Origin: Prosthecobacter algae
GTDB lineage: Bacteria > Verrucomicrobiota > Verrucomicrobiia > Verrucomicrobiales > Verrucomicrobiaceae
Assembly: GCF_039542385.1 (NCBI RefSeq)
Contig: NZ_BAABIA010000013.1
Coordinates: 45,576-109,575 of the forward strand
Length of the DNA stretch: 64,000 nucleotides
Direction: 5' to 3'
This document shows, piece after piece, positions 44,978 to 53,187 of this stretch (the first letter of the stretch is position 1; each line of letters opens with the position of its first letter). The notes beneath the pieces are model-generated. The model was not told the origin of the DNA. It worked only from the letters and a program-made list of their open reading frames with translations, and made no database searches. The position numbers and the translations under genes are program-made.

Positions 44978-45559
44978 CTAGGGCAGAGGCATTTCTTGAG
45001 TCACGATGGGCAGGGGCGGCGGCAGGATGTGGCGGCTCTTCAGGTGAGCGCGGAACTGGGCCAGCGTGGTGCTGCCTGCGGCGATGGCCACCAAATAGGG
45101 GGCGTATTGCTGGATCGCGGTGACGGCGTGGCCGACAGCGTCGATCGCGATCTCTGGGGGGAGATCGGGTGGGGAGGTCAGCAGGCCGCACTGGAGGTAA
45201 CAGACGCCCTGTTCCACATCCAACCCGTAGGAGCAGACGGGCAAGAGGCGATTGATGATGAAAACGGCCTGCATGAAGTCGGGCATCCGCTCCGCCGGGA
45301 TCTGGAAGGGCAGGAGGGCGGAGCCGTGGAGGAGCTCCACCACGGTGGGCTCTTGCGGGCTGTAACCCTGCGTGGCGAGCAGTTCCGTAAGGCTGGTGAA
45401 ACTGAGGGTGATGATCTGCTCGCCCTGCCACACATCCGCGACGACGGCCACCGTCTCCACGCTCACGCCGGGCTGGGCCGGGGTGTGGATCACGGGTTCG
45501 TCAGATTCGGTAGTGAGGATGGCGGCGAGGCGGCCGAGGCCGGTGGTAGGAGTCGACAT
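44978..45559 (-). CDS. unrecognised 193-residue protein, possibly YbjN/secretion-chaperone-like
   Basis: A 193-residue soluble protein (no signal peptide or membrane helix). The region ~60-150 has an alternation of short helices and strands: LSFTSLTELLATQGYS, ALLPFQIPAERMPDFMQAVF, IINRLLPVCSYGLDVEQGV, CYLQCGLLTSPPDLPPEIAI. This recalls YbjN and type III secretion chaperones (an early helix, a central D-x-E-x-G strand pair, then a long helix), but the match is weak. It lies 64 nt after the large Ala-rich gene, on the same strand, and probably belongs to the same unit. Both are bracketed by repeats. A chaperone role for the larger protein is a hypothesis from this arrangement. Confidence 0.55.
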   Translation of the reverse strand: MSTPTTGLGRLAAILTTESDEPVIHTPAQPGVSVETVAVVADVWQGEQIITLSFTSLTELLATQGYSPQEPTVVELLHGSALLPFQIPAERMPDFMQAVFIINRLLPVCSYGLDVEQGVCYLQCGLLTSPPDLPPEIAIDAVGHAVTAIQQYAPYLVAIAAGSTTLAQFRAHLKSRHILPPPLPIVTQEMPLP

Positions 45560-45623
45560 GCGGGTGGTGGGAGAAAGGGTCTGAAGCTAGAGTGAAACGG
45601 GGCGAAAACGGGGGGCCGTGGGG

Positions 45624-47714
45624 TCACTTCATGCGCACGTGGTTGCGCAGGGAATCCTGGCCCGCCTTTTGCACATTTTTATCCGCGTGCATCTGGGAGT
45701 TCACCACTCGCACAATGTCCGCATCCTTCATCCCCAGTTGCCGCGCCAGCTTCACGCTGGCGGCCTCTTCAGGCAGGTCTGCTGCGATGATGCCGTGGCC
45801 ATTGCGCTGCCCGGCGGCCTGGAGGCAGTCTTCTTTGAGGCGGTTGGCAAAGGCCTCAGCCGCAGCGCCGCTGTCGCGGGTGATTTTCTTGATCCCGCAG
45901 CACCTTTGCAGCTCTTTCATGGTAAGGATGTCAGGGGCCGCATTGCCCGGAGGCATGAGGCCGTGCTTGTCCGAGAATTTTTGCAGGGAGATGATGGTTT
46001 TCACATCGCTGGTGGTGAGGGTCACTTCGCGTGCGGAATTCATCTTGGCTCGCACGGAGTCTCCTTTGTGGACGGCATTCGAGTCCAGCACGATGCCGCG
46101 TTTGCGCTCTTGGTAACAATTGGTTAGGCCTTGATGCACGGCCTGGAGATTGGCCTTCACACTATCGGTGACAAATTTACCCAATTTCCCAGCCGCCTCG
46201 ATCCCGGCCCCGGCGACTTTGGCATTCACGGCGAGATAGGCGGCCCCGGCCCCTGCAATGACGGCGGTGGCGTGGCCGACTTTGGTGTCGTTGTACTTCG
46301 TCTGGGCTTGGGACATAATCTCGCCTGGGGAGGGGAGCGACCTGAGCGCTTGGCCGGCGGACTTGACCAGATCGGCGGCTTTATCCATCACGGCATTCAC
46401 CTTCATCCCCGCTTCGATGACCATCTGGTTATTCTCCAGGTCATTGTTGATGCGGTTTTTCAGCTTACCCACGAAGTACTTGTCCTTTTCGTTATCCACG
46501 GTTTCGAGAAGGGCCTGTTTGTATTCCTTGTTTTCCAGCTTGGTAATGTTGGGCAATTCCTTCATCCCGTACTTCTCCAGCTTGGAGAGGGCTTTCTCGG
46601 TATCGGCAACACTTTGCTTCATGCTTTTGCTGTGCGCGTGACGGCCCACATCGTAAACGACGACCCCCACGGAGGCTCCCGTGGCCACAAGACCCGCACC
46701 GGTGGCGACAGCGCCCGTCGCGGTGGCTACGATGGCGGCGGGGGCGGCCCCAGCGCCAAAGGTGCCGGCCCCCATGGCCCCAGCGACGACAGCGGCGGAC
46801 CCCGCCACAACGGTGGCTCCACCGGCCACAGCGGCACTGGCCCCCGCGACTGCGGCTAGGGTGTGGTGCACCTGGTTTTTAGTCTGTTTCATCTCCACGC
46901 GTTTGGCGACGGCGGCCAGGGCATCCTCCCCACTCAGGTAAGCGGCGCTCCGGGCATCGTGGGCATTCTTTTTCACGTCTCCTGCCTTGTGCGCCATCAG
47001 GCCCTCCCGCACGGCGGTGGCCGTGCCGGTGACCACGCGCGTAGCCCCCAGGGGGATATTCACCGCTCCGCCCACCATGCCCACGGCACTCACGGCCGTG
47101 GCCCCTGCATCCGCCGCGACGACTCCCACCTTCGTCGCATTCACCGCCAGATTCGCCCCCGCATCCACCGTCGCCCGCAGCTTGTCCCCACCGTCCATCA
47201 GGTGCTGCCCGCGTGTGTTGCGCAGGGAGGTGGCCAGGTCGGCCTGAATTTGCGTCGCATGCAGCGTCTGGATTTCGGGGGACGCCAGAGTGTTATTAAT
47301 GTCGTCGTTGATCCTATCCATGCGCAGTCGCACCTCCGCCAGCTTATCCGCCACTTGGTCAGCGGCCACGCCCAGTCGGCTGGGATTGTCCACGAGCAGC
47401 TTTTCCGTGATCCGTGCCTCCTGCAGCTTGGTGGAGCAGTAGTCCAGGTGCTCGATCTTCTCGGCCACTTTCGGGTCCTTTTCCAGCTTGGCCAGATCCT
47501 TCTTCAAGGCTTTGGCATCCCACATCTTGCGTTCGTCGGCCATCCACTTCAGATCCATGACGGCAGCAAAAGCCAGCGAGCCCGCGCTCCCCGCACTCCC
47601 GCCTAACGGAGTGAGCACTGGCGGTAGGGAAGAGGAGGCAGAGGAGTCAGCGGCTTTCATGACCTCCTGGGTTAGTCTTTTAAGAGAGGAGTGTGACGAG
47701 ATAATGGGCAACAT
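45624..47714 (-). CDS. large Ala/Gly-rich protein with coiled-coil and hydrophobic regions; possible secreted effector or translocator
   Basis: A 696-residue protein without recognised domain or signal peptide. The N-terminal third has charged helices likely to form coiled coil (KALKKDLAKLEKDPKVAEKI, ~65-160). Two Ala/Gly/Val-rich membrane-insertion-like stretches follow, at ~190-237 and ~283-355 (AAVAGGATVVAGSAAVVAGA), then a helical section and a third hydrophobic patch ~490-515 (HATAVIAGAGAAYLAVNAKV). Ser/Pro/Gly-rich residues 20-45 could be an export region. Coiled coil plus hydrophobic patches is the layout of T3SS translocators and pore-forming effectors; this is inference only. The start could also be ATG 47660, where aggagg lies only 2 nt upstream. 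Confidence 0.6.
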   Translation of the reverse strand: MLPIISSHSSLKRLTQEVMKAADSSASSSLPPVLTPLGGSAGSAGSLAFAAVMDLKWMADERKMWDAKALKKDLAKLEKDPKVAEKIEHLDYCSTKLQEARITEKLLVDNPSRLGVAADQVADKLAEVRLRMDRINDDINNTLASPEIQTLHATQIQADLATSLRNTRGQHLMDGGDKLRATVDAGANLAVNATKVGVVAADAGATAVSAVGMVGGAVNIPLGATRVVTGTATAVREGLMAHKAGDVKKNAHDARSAAYLSGEDALAAVAKRVEMKQTKNQVHHTLAAVAGASAAVAGGATVVAGSAAVVAGAMGAGTFGAGAAPAAIVATATGAVATGAGLVATGASVGVVVYDVGRHAHSKSMKQSVADTEKALSKLEKYGMKELPNITKLENKEYKQALLETVDNEKDKYFVGKLKNRINNDLENNQMVIEAGMKVNAVMDKAADLVKSAGQALRSLPSPGEIMSQAQTKYNDTKVGHATAVIAGAGAAYLAVNAKVAGAGIEAAGKLGKFVTDSVKANLQAVHQGLTNCYQERKRGIVLDSNAVHKGDSVRAKMNSAREVTLTTSDVKTIISLQKFSDKHGLMPPGNAAPDILTMKELQRCCGIKKITRDSGAAAEAFANRLKEDCLQAAGQRNGHGIIAADLPEEAASVKLARQLGMKDADIVRVVNSQMHADKNVQKAGQDSLRNHVRMK

Positions 47715-47758
47715 TTCCGAGAATCACAAAAAACGTGCCCCAGAGCCGCAGCCAAAAG

Positions 47759-47880
47759 GTAGCCCGCACAGTCCCTGTGCGGAAAGCCGCGCCGAAAGCG
47801 AACAGATCAACGAGCTAACAAAGCCACATTCCTGGAACGCCGCAGCCAAAAGGTAGCCCGCACAGTCCCTGTGCGGAAAA
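47759..47880. repeat. dispersed hairpin repeat (ccgcacag-tcc-ctgtgcgg), 2 copies right of the island
   Basis: Cores at 47759-47787 and 47852-47880, the same orientation and spacing as the copies at 44448-44876, each preceded by cgcagccaaaagg. Confidence 0.88.
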
Positions 47881-47931
47881 CCACGCCGAACGCGAACAGA
47901 TCAACGAGCTAACAAAACCGCACGCCCCTAA

Positions 47932-48062
47932 CCCCCCCGTCATCAGTGCACCTCCACTCAACCCACTGCGCGAAGCGTCCCGGAGTGCGGTGGGAAGCAC
48001 TCAAGCGCCACACCGCTCCTTGCGGCGACCCCAGGTGCCCTCCACCCATCCGCCCCGAGCGT
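47932..48062. repeat. direct repeat right of the 45-47.7 kb island
   Basis: Same orientation and nearly same sequence as 44520-44652 (gcgaagcgtcccggagtgcg through ccctccacccatccgccccg). With the hairpin repeats it brackets the two-gene island. No gene is supported between 47715 and 48302. Confidence 0.85.
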
Positions 48063-48160
48063 GCAACGAACAACCCACATCCCCAGAACAGGATGCCAGC
48101 GACATTCCCGCACTGATTATGGTTGGAGTAAGCCTGTCTTTGACGGCCTGAATTTTCATG

Positions 48161-48199
48161 TCCTGTGAATCCTGCAAATCTTGTTAATCCTGTCTAAAT
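48161..48199. repeat. degenerate 9-nt tandem array
   Basis: Units tcctgtgaa, tcctgcaaa, tcttgttaa, tcctgtctaaatt; the same family as the arrays inside the 30.5-31.1 kb repeat. Confidence 0.72.
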
Positions 48200-48302
48200 T
48201 GCCCCGATGGCTTCTCCCATCATCGCCAGCTTCACGATGAACGGTTCATTCCCTTCAATCATCCCACCTTGACGGCACGCTCCTTGCACCCAGGTTGTCC
48301 CC

Positions 48303-49340
48303 ATGAACCGGCGCGGTCTCCTCACTGCCATGCTTGCGACGGCGCTGCCGTTGCGGGCGGCCTTGGGGGAGCGGCGGTTGGGCCTGGCGATCGCCTCCTA
48401 CTCCCACCGCTGGCGCGGGAAGTACTCCAGCTTCAAGGTGCCGCCTTTTGCCCACGCCCTGGATGTGATGGACCACATTCGCGGCCTGGGATTCGGTTCC
48501 CTCCAAATTGGTGTCGAAGGCTGGACGCTGGACTTGGCCAAACAGGTCCGGCAGACCTGCGAATCCTACGACATGGCCATCGAAGGCAGTGTGAAACTGC
48601 CCGCAAACGCAGGCGATGTGGGCCGCTTTGAGCGGGAACTGCGCACCGCCCGCGAGGCCGGGGCCATGGTCTTTCGTACGGCCCTGGGCGGCAGGCGTTA
48701 TGAGGTCTTGGCGCGCCGGGCCGACTTCGAAGCCTGGAAGGTAGCCGCGCTGAAATCCATCACCCTGGCCGAGCCCGTGGCGCGCCGACTGCAGGTGCAG
48801 ATCGGCATCGAAAATCACAAGGACTGGGAGCTACAGGAACTGGTGGCGGCGTTAAAAGCCGTGGCCAGCGAGCACATCGGCGCCTGTGTGGATACCGGCA
48901 ATAGCCTTGCCCTGCTGGAAGATCCGCTGGCGGTCGTCGAGGCCCTAGCCCCCTACGCCGTCACCGTGCATCTGAAGGACATCGCCGTGCGCGACGATGA
49001 AGATGGCTTTCAGATGCGCGAGGTGCCGCTGGGGCAGGGCAGCCTAGACCTGCCACGCATGATCAGCCTCCTGCTCGCCGCGCGCCCCGGCCTGCGCTTC
49101 CACCTGGAGCTGATGACCCGCGACCCGCTGGAAATTCCCTGCCTCAAGGAAACCTACTGGGCCACCTTTCCCGACAAGCCGGGCCGCGACCTCGCCCGCA
49201 CCCTGACCTGGGTCCGCGAACACCGCACCGCCACTTTGCCCAGGCTCGGTGAACTCTCGCAGCTCGCCCTGCTGACGCTGGAAGAAGAAAACATCGTCAA
49301 GTCCATGGCCACCGCCACCAAGATCCTGGGCTTCAAATAG
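48303..49340 (+). CDS. exported sugar phosphate isomerase/epimerase-like TIM-barrel protein
   Basis: A 345-residue protein with a Tat-like or Sec signal region (MNRRGLLTAMLATALPLRAA) and an AP-endonuclease-2-type TIM barrel: LGLAIASYSHRW, LGFGSLQIGVEGWTLDL, VQIGIENHKDWELQELVAAL with a metal-ligand Glu, IGACVDTGNSLALLEDPLA with Asp, VTVHLKDIAVRDDEDGF with His, and FHLELMTRDPLEIP. These xylose-isomerase-like proteins isomerise or epimerise sugars, with Mn or Zn; the substrate is unknown. It is one of two such genes separated by 440 nt of non-coding DNA. Confidence 0.85.
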   Translation: MNRRGLLTAMLATALPLRAALGERRLGLAIASYSHRWRGKYSSFKVPPFAHALDVMDHIRGLGFGSLQIGVEGWTLDLAKQVRQTCESYDMAIEGSVKLPANAGDVGRFERELRTAREAGAMVFRTALGGRRYEVLARRADFEAWKVAALKSITLAEPVARRLQVQIGIENHKDWELQELVAALKAVASEHIGACVDTGNSLALLEDPLAVVEALAPYAVTVHLKDIAVRDDEDGFQMREVPLGQGSLDLPRMISLLLAARPGLRFHLELMTRDPLEIPCLKETYWATFPDKPGRDLARTLTWVREHRTATLPRLGELSQLALLTLEEENIVKSMATATKILGFK

Positions 49341-49780
49341 CCCCCGCCTGGAAACGTAGGCTGGATGTGTTCGGCGCAAAGGCAGCCCGAAGCCCGCAAG
49401 CCACCCCTTTCTTTTGCTCGCCATCGTCATCGGTAAATGATAGAATACACCATTCGTTTTGACGCTGGCATGACCACTCCCTTTCACCGCTTGTTTCTGG
49501 GACTCCGCGTGTCCTTTTTTGCATCCGCAAACGAACCCGCGTTCCGCTTCAAAAATCCCCATGGGGAGACCATGGGGAAGGAAATCCCCATCCCATCCCC
49601 ATCGCAAGTCGTTGGTCCATCGTGGGTTAGGAGGCTTCACCCCCAAATGGGGAAAAAACTGCGTCTCCCCATTCCCCCCATCATGGGGTTTCCCCCACGC
49701 GCTGTTTTTTCCTGGGCAGACGATGTTTGCCTGCCTTCCCCCGCAATCTGCGTTGACTCCGCGTCCGATAAGTACATGAG
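49341..49780. other. non-coding interval with clustered cccc-at-gggg motifs
   Basis: No supported gene. Between about 49555 and 49695 the motif ccccat / atgggg occurs roughly eight times, including the palindrome ccccatgggg at 49558-49567 and a pair around the poly-A at 49656. Some arms could pair into short hairpins. Short reading frames here lack coding character. Confidence 0.5.
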
Positions 49781-50734
49781 ATGATTTCCGCCCACGCCGT
49801 GCCTGCCTCATCCTCCATCCTTTCCCTTTCCACCTGCTGGAACAGTCATCGCCACACCGAGGGTCGCGAGCTGGCTGCCGAGGCGCGGGAGCTGGGCTTT
49901 GAATGGATCGAGATCAGCCACGGCACCAAGATCTCTCTCCTGCCCGGATTGCTGGAGGCCGTGGCCGCAGGCGAGATCAAGGTCAGCAGCCTGCACAACT
50001 TCTGCCCGCCGCCGGTGGAGGTGATGATGGATGCGCCGGATGTGTACGAGTTCACTTCTGAAAAGGCCTGGGAACGCGAGCGCGCCATCTCCCTGACCAA
50101 GAAGACCCTGGCCATGGCGGCCCGCTTTGGCACGGACCGCGTGGTGATTCATCTGGGCTGCGCCAAGGTACGATCCCTCACGGAAAAGCTGGAGGCGATG
50201 ACCCTCGCCGGGCAGCTTTATTCACGAGACTACTGCAACCTGAAGCTGGATCTCGTGGCGCAACGGGATAAGGCCAGCGCACGGGCCCTCGACCATGTGC
50301 GTGCGGCCCTGACGGAGCTGCTGCCCCTTTGTGAAAAGGAAGGCGTGAAGCTGGGCATCGAGACCCGCAGCCACTACGAGCAGATCCCAAATCAACGCGA
50401 GATGGTGGCGCTGCTGGCCGAATATGCGGACTGCCCCTGGGTGGGTTCCTGGCATGACTTCGGTCACGTGCAGCGTCAGGCAAATCTGGCCCTGGTGGAT
50501 CATGCTCTCTATTTGTCGCAAACTGCTAGCCGTCTGCTCGGTTGCCATGTGCATGACGTGCTTTGGCCGAAGAAAGATCACCGCGCACCGCTGAGTACAG
50601 GCGGCGTCGCTTTGGCTGAATTGCTGCCTTTGGTGCCTGCGGGCGTGCCTTTGGTGTGGGAACTCAGCCCCGGAAACAGGCGGCAGGATGTGGTGCAGGC
50701 GCTGGCCTTGTGGCGTGAGACGTTTCCGGCCTAA
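49781..50734 (+). CDS. cytoplasmic sugar phosphate isomerase/epimerase-like TIM-barrel protein
   Basis: A 317-residue xylose-isomerase-like TIM barrel without a convincing signal peptide. Elements: LSLSTCWNSHRHTEGRELAA, GFEWIEISHGTKISLLPGLL, IKVSSLHNFCPPPVEVM, DRVVIHLGCAKV, GVKLGIETRSHYEQIPNQRE with Glu, PWVGSWHDFGHVQRQANLAL with His-Asp-His, LGCHVHDVLWPKKDH, and VPLVWELSPG with Glu. The metal-binding residues appear intact. It is probably a sugar or inositol-type isomerase. It is 58 nt ahead of the DUF1549 gene on the same strand. Confidence 0.85.
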   Translation: MISAHAVPASSSILSLSTCWNSHRHTEGRELAAEARELGFEWIEISHGTKISLLPGLLEAVAAGEIKVSSLHNFCPPPVEVMMDAPDVYEFTSEKAWERERAISLTKKTLAMAARFGTDRVVIHLGCAKVRSLTEKLEAMTLAGQLYSRDYCNLKLDLVAQRDKASARALDHVRAALTELLPLCEKEGVKLGIETRSHYEQIPNQREMVALLAEYADCPWVGSWHDFGHVQRQANLALVDHALYLSQTASRLLGCHVHDVLWPKKDHRAPLSTGGVALAELLPLVPAGVPLVWELSPGNRRQDVVQALALWRETFPA

Positions 50735-50792
50735 CGAAAAAGATTTATACGGGATTGTGAAAAAGCACGTGGGCCTTGGCGTTGGTTTGTAC

Positions 50793-53150
50793 ATGAAACG
50801 CATGCGTCCTTTCGCTCTGCTCAGCCTCCTCCTCATCACCGCGTCCGCCCAGGCCGCCGGGGATGCCACCTCCGCCGCCCGTGCCATCGACGCCCTGCTG
50901 GAGAAAGACTGGAAGAAGAGCAACGTCAAAGGCAACCCTGAGGTGGACGACAACACCTTTGTCCGCCGCATCTATCTGGACATCACGGGCCGCATCCCCA
51001 CCACCCGCGAGGCGGAGACCTTCCTGAGTTCCCAGGCCCCGGACAAGCGCGCCAAGCTCATCGATCATCTTCTCGCCACCGAAGGCTACGTGCAGCACTC
51101 CTACAACTACTGGGCCGATGTGCTGCGCACGCAGACCAATGGCAACCAGACTGGTGCCATCACCGGCGCGGCCTATTCTAACTTCATCAAGGAGAGCCTG
51201 CGCAAGAACAAGCCCTATGACCAGTTCGTTCGCGACATGGTCGCCGCCCAGGGCGAGGCCTGGGACAATGGGGCCATCGGCTATTACATGCGCGATCGCG
51301 GCATGCCGCTGGACAACATGGCCAACACGGCCCGTGTCTTCCTGGGCACCCGTGTGGAGTGCGCCCAGTGCCATAACCATCCGTTCGACAAATGGACGCA
51401 GATGCAGTTCTTCCAGATGGCCGCCTTCACCTATCCGGTGCAGACCAATGACTATTACGGCGGCAGTTCTGAAGGCGCACGCCAGATGCTGCGCGACCGG
51501 GAAAAGGCCGCCCGCGACAAGTTCGTGATGCCGGTCATGAACAAGAAGATGACCGCCGAAGAGCGGGCACGGGCCAAGCGTGATGCCGAGCAGATCGGCA
51601 AACAGGCCCGTCTGGCCGGCGAGGCCGTGCGCAAGGAGAACCGCTATGTGGAAGAGGCGCTCACCGATGTGCGCAACCTCATGCGCTACACCTCGGTGAA
51701 CTACCAAGACACCCGCAAGCTGACCCTCCCGCACGACTATCAATACAGCGATGCCAAGCCGCGCTCCCGTGTGGAGCCCGCCACCATGTTTGGCCATGCC
51801 GCTGAGGTGAAACCCGGCGAGACCCAGCTCCAGGCTTACGCCCGCTGGATGGCCTCCAAGGACAATGACCGCTTTAACAAGGTCATCGCCAACCGCCTGT
51901 GGAAGCGCGTGTTTGGCCTGGCCCTCATCGAGCCTTTGGATGAGATCATGGACTCCACGGTGCCGATGAACCCAGAACTCCAGGCCCACCTGGAAAAGCT
52001 GATCGTGTCCCTGAACTATGACATGAAGGCCTACCTGCGGGTGCTTTACAACACCAGCGCTTATCAGCGCCAGGTCACCCGCGAGGAGATCGCCCCTGGT
52101 ATCGTCTATCACTTCACCGGCCCCATCCTGCGCCGCATGACGGCAGAGCAGATGTGGGATTCGTTCGTGACGCTGATCAACCCCAACCCTGACATGCCGA
52201 ACGAGCCCCTGCGCGAGGCTTTCAACAACCGTATCTTGGGAGCCAAGAAGATCAGCGATTCCATGGAAGCCCTGACACCTGAACAAGTGCTGGCAGGGGC
52301 AGAGAAGTCCGGCAAGAAGTACAAGGAGCAGGCCGAGACCGTCCGCGACCTGCAGACGAAGATCTCTGAAGCCCGGGCCAAGGAAGACAAAGAAACGGTC
52401 ACCAAGCTCCGTGACCAGCTTTCCAAGCTCCAGCGCGAGACCCGCACCTCGGTGAACCAGAACCTCATCCTGCCCGGCATGAAGAAGCTGGCCTCCGACC
52501 TCGGCGTGGTGCCTGCGGTGCTCCAGCCCGGTGGCAAAGACGGCGCCCAGGTGGTGGCTGCCAGCGGCGGCATGGACATGATGATGATGGCCTCCATGGC
52601 CGATGGCGATGTGAAGGACAAGATCTTCCTCCCTGGCTATGACACCCCTCGCAAATCCCGCGAAGAGGAAAAGGCCGCCCAGGCCGCCCGCGAGGAAGTC
52701 TGGAAAGAGGAGGCCAACTTCTACGGCCTACCCGAGAAACAGCAGCGCGACTACTTCCGCGCCCGTGCGGAGCAGATCCGCAACTGGGTCCGTTCCGCCG
52801 AGCTGGAAAGCCCCGCCCCGCGTGGCCACTACCTGCGTGAGTTTGGCCAGAGCGACCGCGAGTCCATCGAGAACGCCAACCACGAGGCCAGCGTGCCCCA
52901 GGCCCTGGCCATGATGAACGGCCAGCTCATGCCGCAGATCCTGCACCGCCACAGCCAGCTCATGCTCACCGTGGCCAAGGCCCAGTATCCGGATGACAAG
53001 GTGGAGGCCATCTATAAGACGGTGCTCTCCCGCAAGCCGACCGTGAAGGAAAAGGAAGTGTGGATGAAGGCCCAGGAACAGGGGCTGACCACCATCGAAG
53101 ACCTCGTCTTCTCCCTCCTGAACACCCAGCAGTTCATTTTCATTCAGTAA
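50793..53150 (+). CDS. secreted DUF1549/DUF1553 protein
   Basis: A 785-residue exported protein starting at ATG 50793 (MRPFALLSLLLITASAQAAG as signal peptide). DUF1549 occupies the N-terminal half: AIDALLEKDWKKSN, FVRRIYLDITGRIPTTREAE, TFLSSQAPDKRAKLIDHLL and, near residue 190, VECAQCHNHPFDKWTQ, a single CxxCH-like motif. DUF1553 follows: NDRFNKVIANRLWKRVFGLA, LDEIMDSTVPMNPELQAHLE, GPILRRMTAEQMWDSFVTLI, and the C-terminal LPQILHRHSQLML and LVFSLLNTQQFIF. A charged coiled segment (~530-555) separates them. DUF1549/1553 proteins typically pair with DUF1501 proteins in PVC bacteria, as here. Role unproven. Confidence 0.94.
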   Translation: MKRMRPFALLSLLLITASAQAAGDATSAARAIDALLEKDWKKSNVKGNPEVDDNTFVRRIYLDITGRIPTTREAETFLSSQAPDKRAKLIDHLLATEGYVQHSYNYWADVLRTQTNGNQTGAITGAAYSNFIKESLRKNKPYDQFVRDMVAAQGEAWDNGAIGYYMRDRGMPLDNMANTARVFLGTRVECAQCHNHPFDKWTQMQFFQMAAFTYPVQTNDYYGGSSEGARQMLRDREKAARDKFVMPVMNKKMTAEERARAKRDAEQIGKQARLAGEAVRKENRYVEEALTDVRNLMRYTSVNYQDTRKLTLPHDYQYSDAKPRSRVEPATMFGHAAEVKPGETQLQAYARWMASKDNDRFNKVIANRLWKRVFGLALIEPLDEIMDSTVPMNPELQAHLEKLIVSLNYDMKAYLRVLYNTSAYQRQVTREEIAPGIVYHFTGPILRRMTAEQMWDSFVTLINPNPDMPNEPLREAFNNRILGAKKISDSMEALTPEQVLAGAEKSGKKYKEQAETVRDLQTKISEARAKEDKETVTKLRDQLSKLQRETRTSVNQNLILPGMKKLASDLGVVPAVLQPGGKDGAQVVAASGGMDMMMMASMADGDVKDKIFLPGYDTPRKSREEEKAAQAAREEVWKEEANFYGLPEKQQRDYFRARAEQIRNWVRSAELESPAPRGHYLREFGQSDRESIENANHEASVPQALAMMNGQLMPQILHRHSQLMLTVAKAQYPDDKVEAIYKTVLSRKPTVKEKEVWMKAQEQGLTTIEDLVFSLLNTQQFIFIQ

Positions 53151-53187
53151 TCCAGCCTCTTCAGCCACCCTTTAGCCGCCTACCCGT

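Noticed and set aside
50745..52286. 513-residue minus-strand frame opposite the DUF1549 protein
   Set aside because: Antisense shadow; no motif, signal or context.
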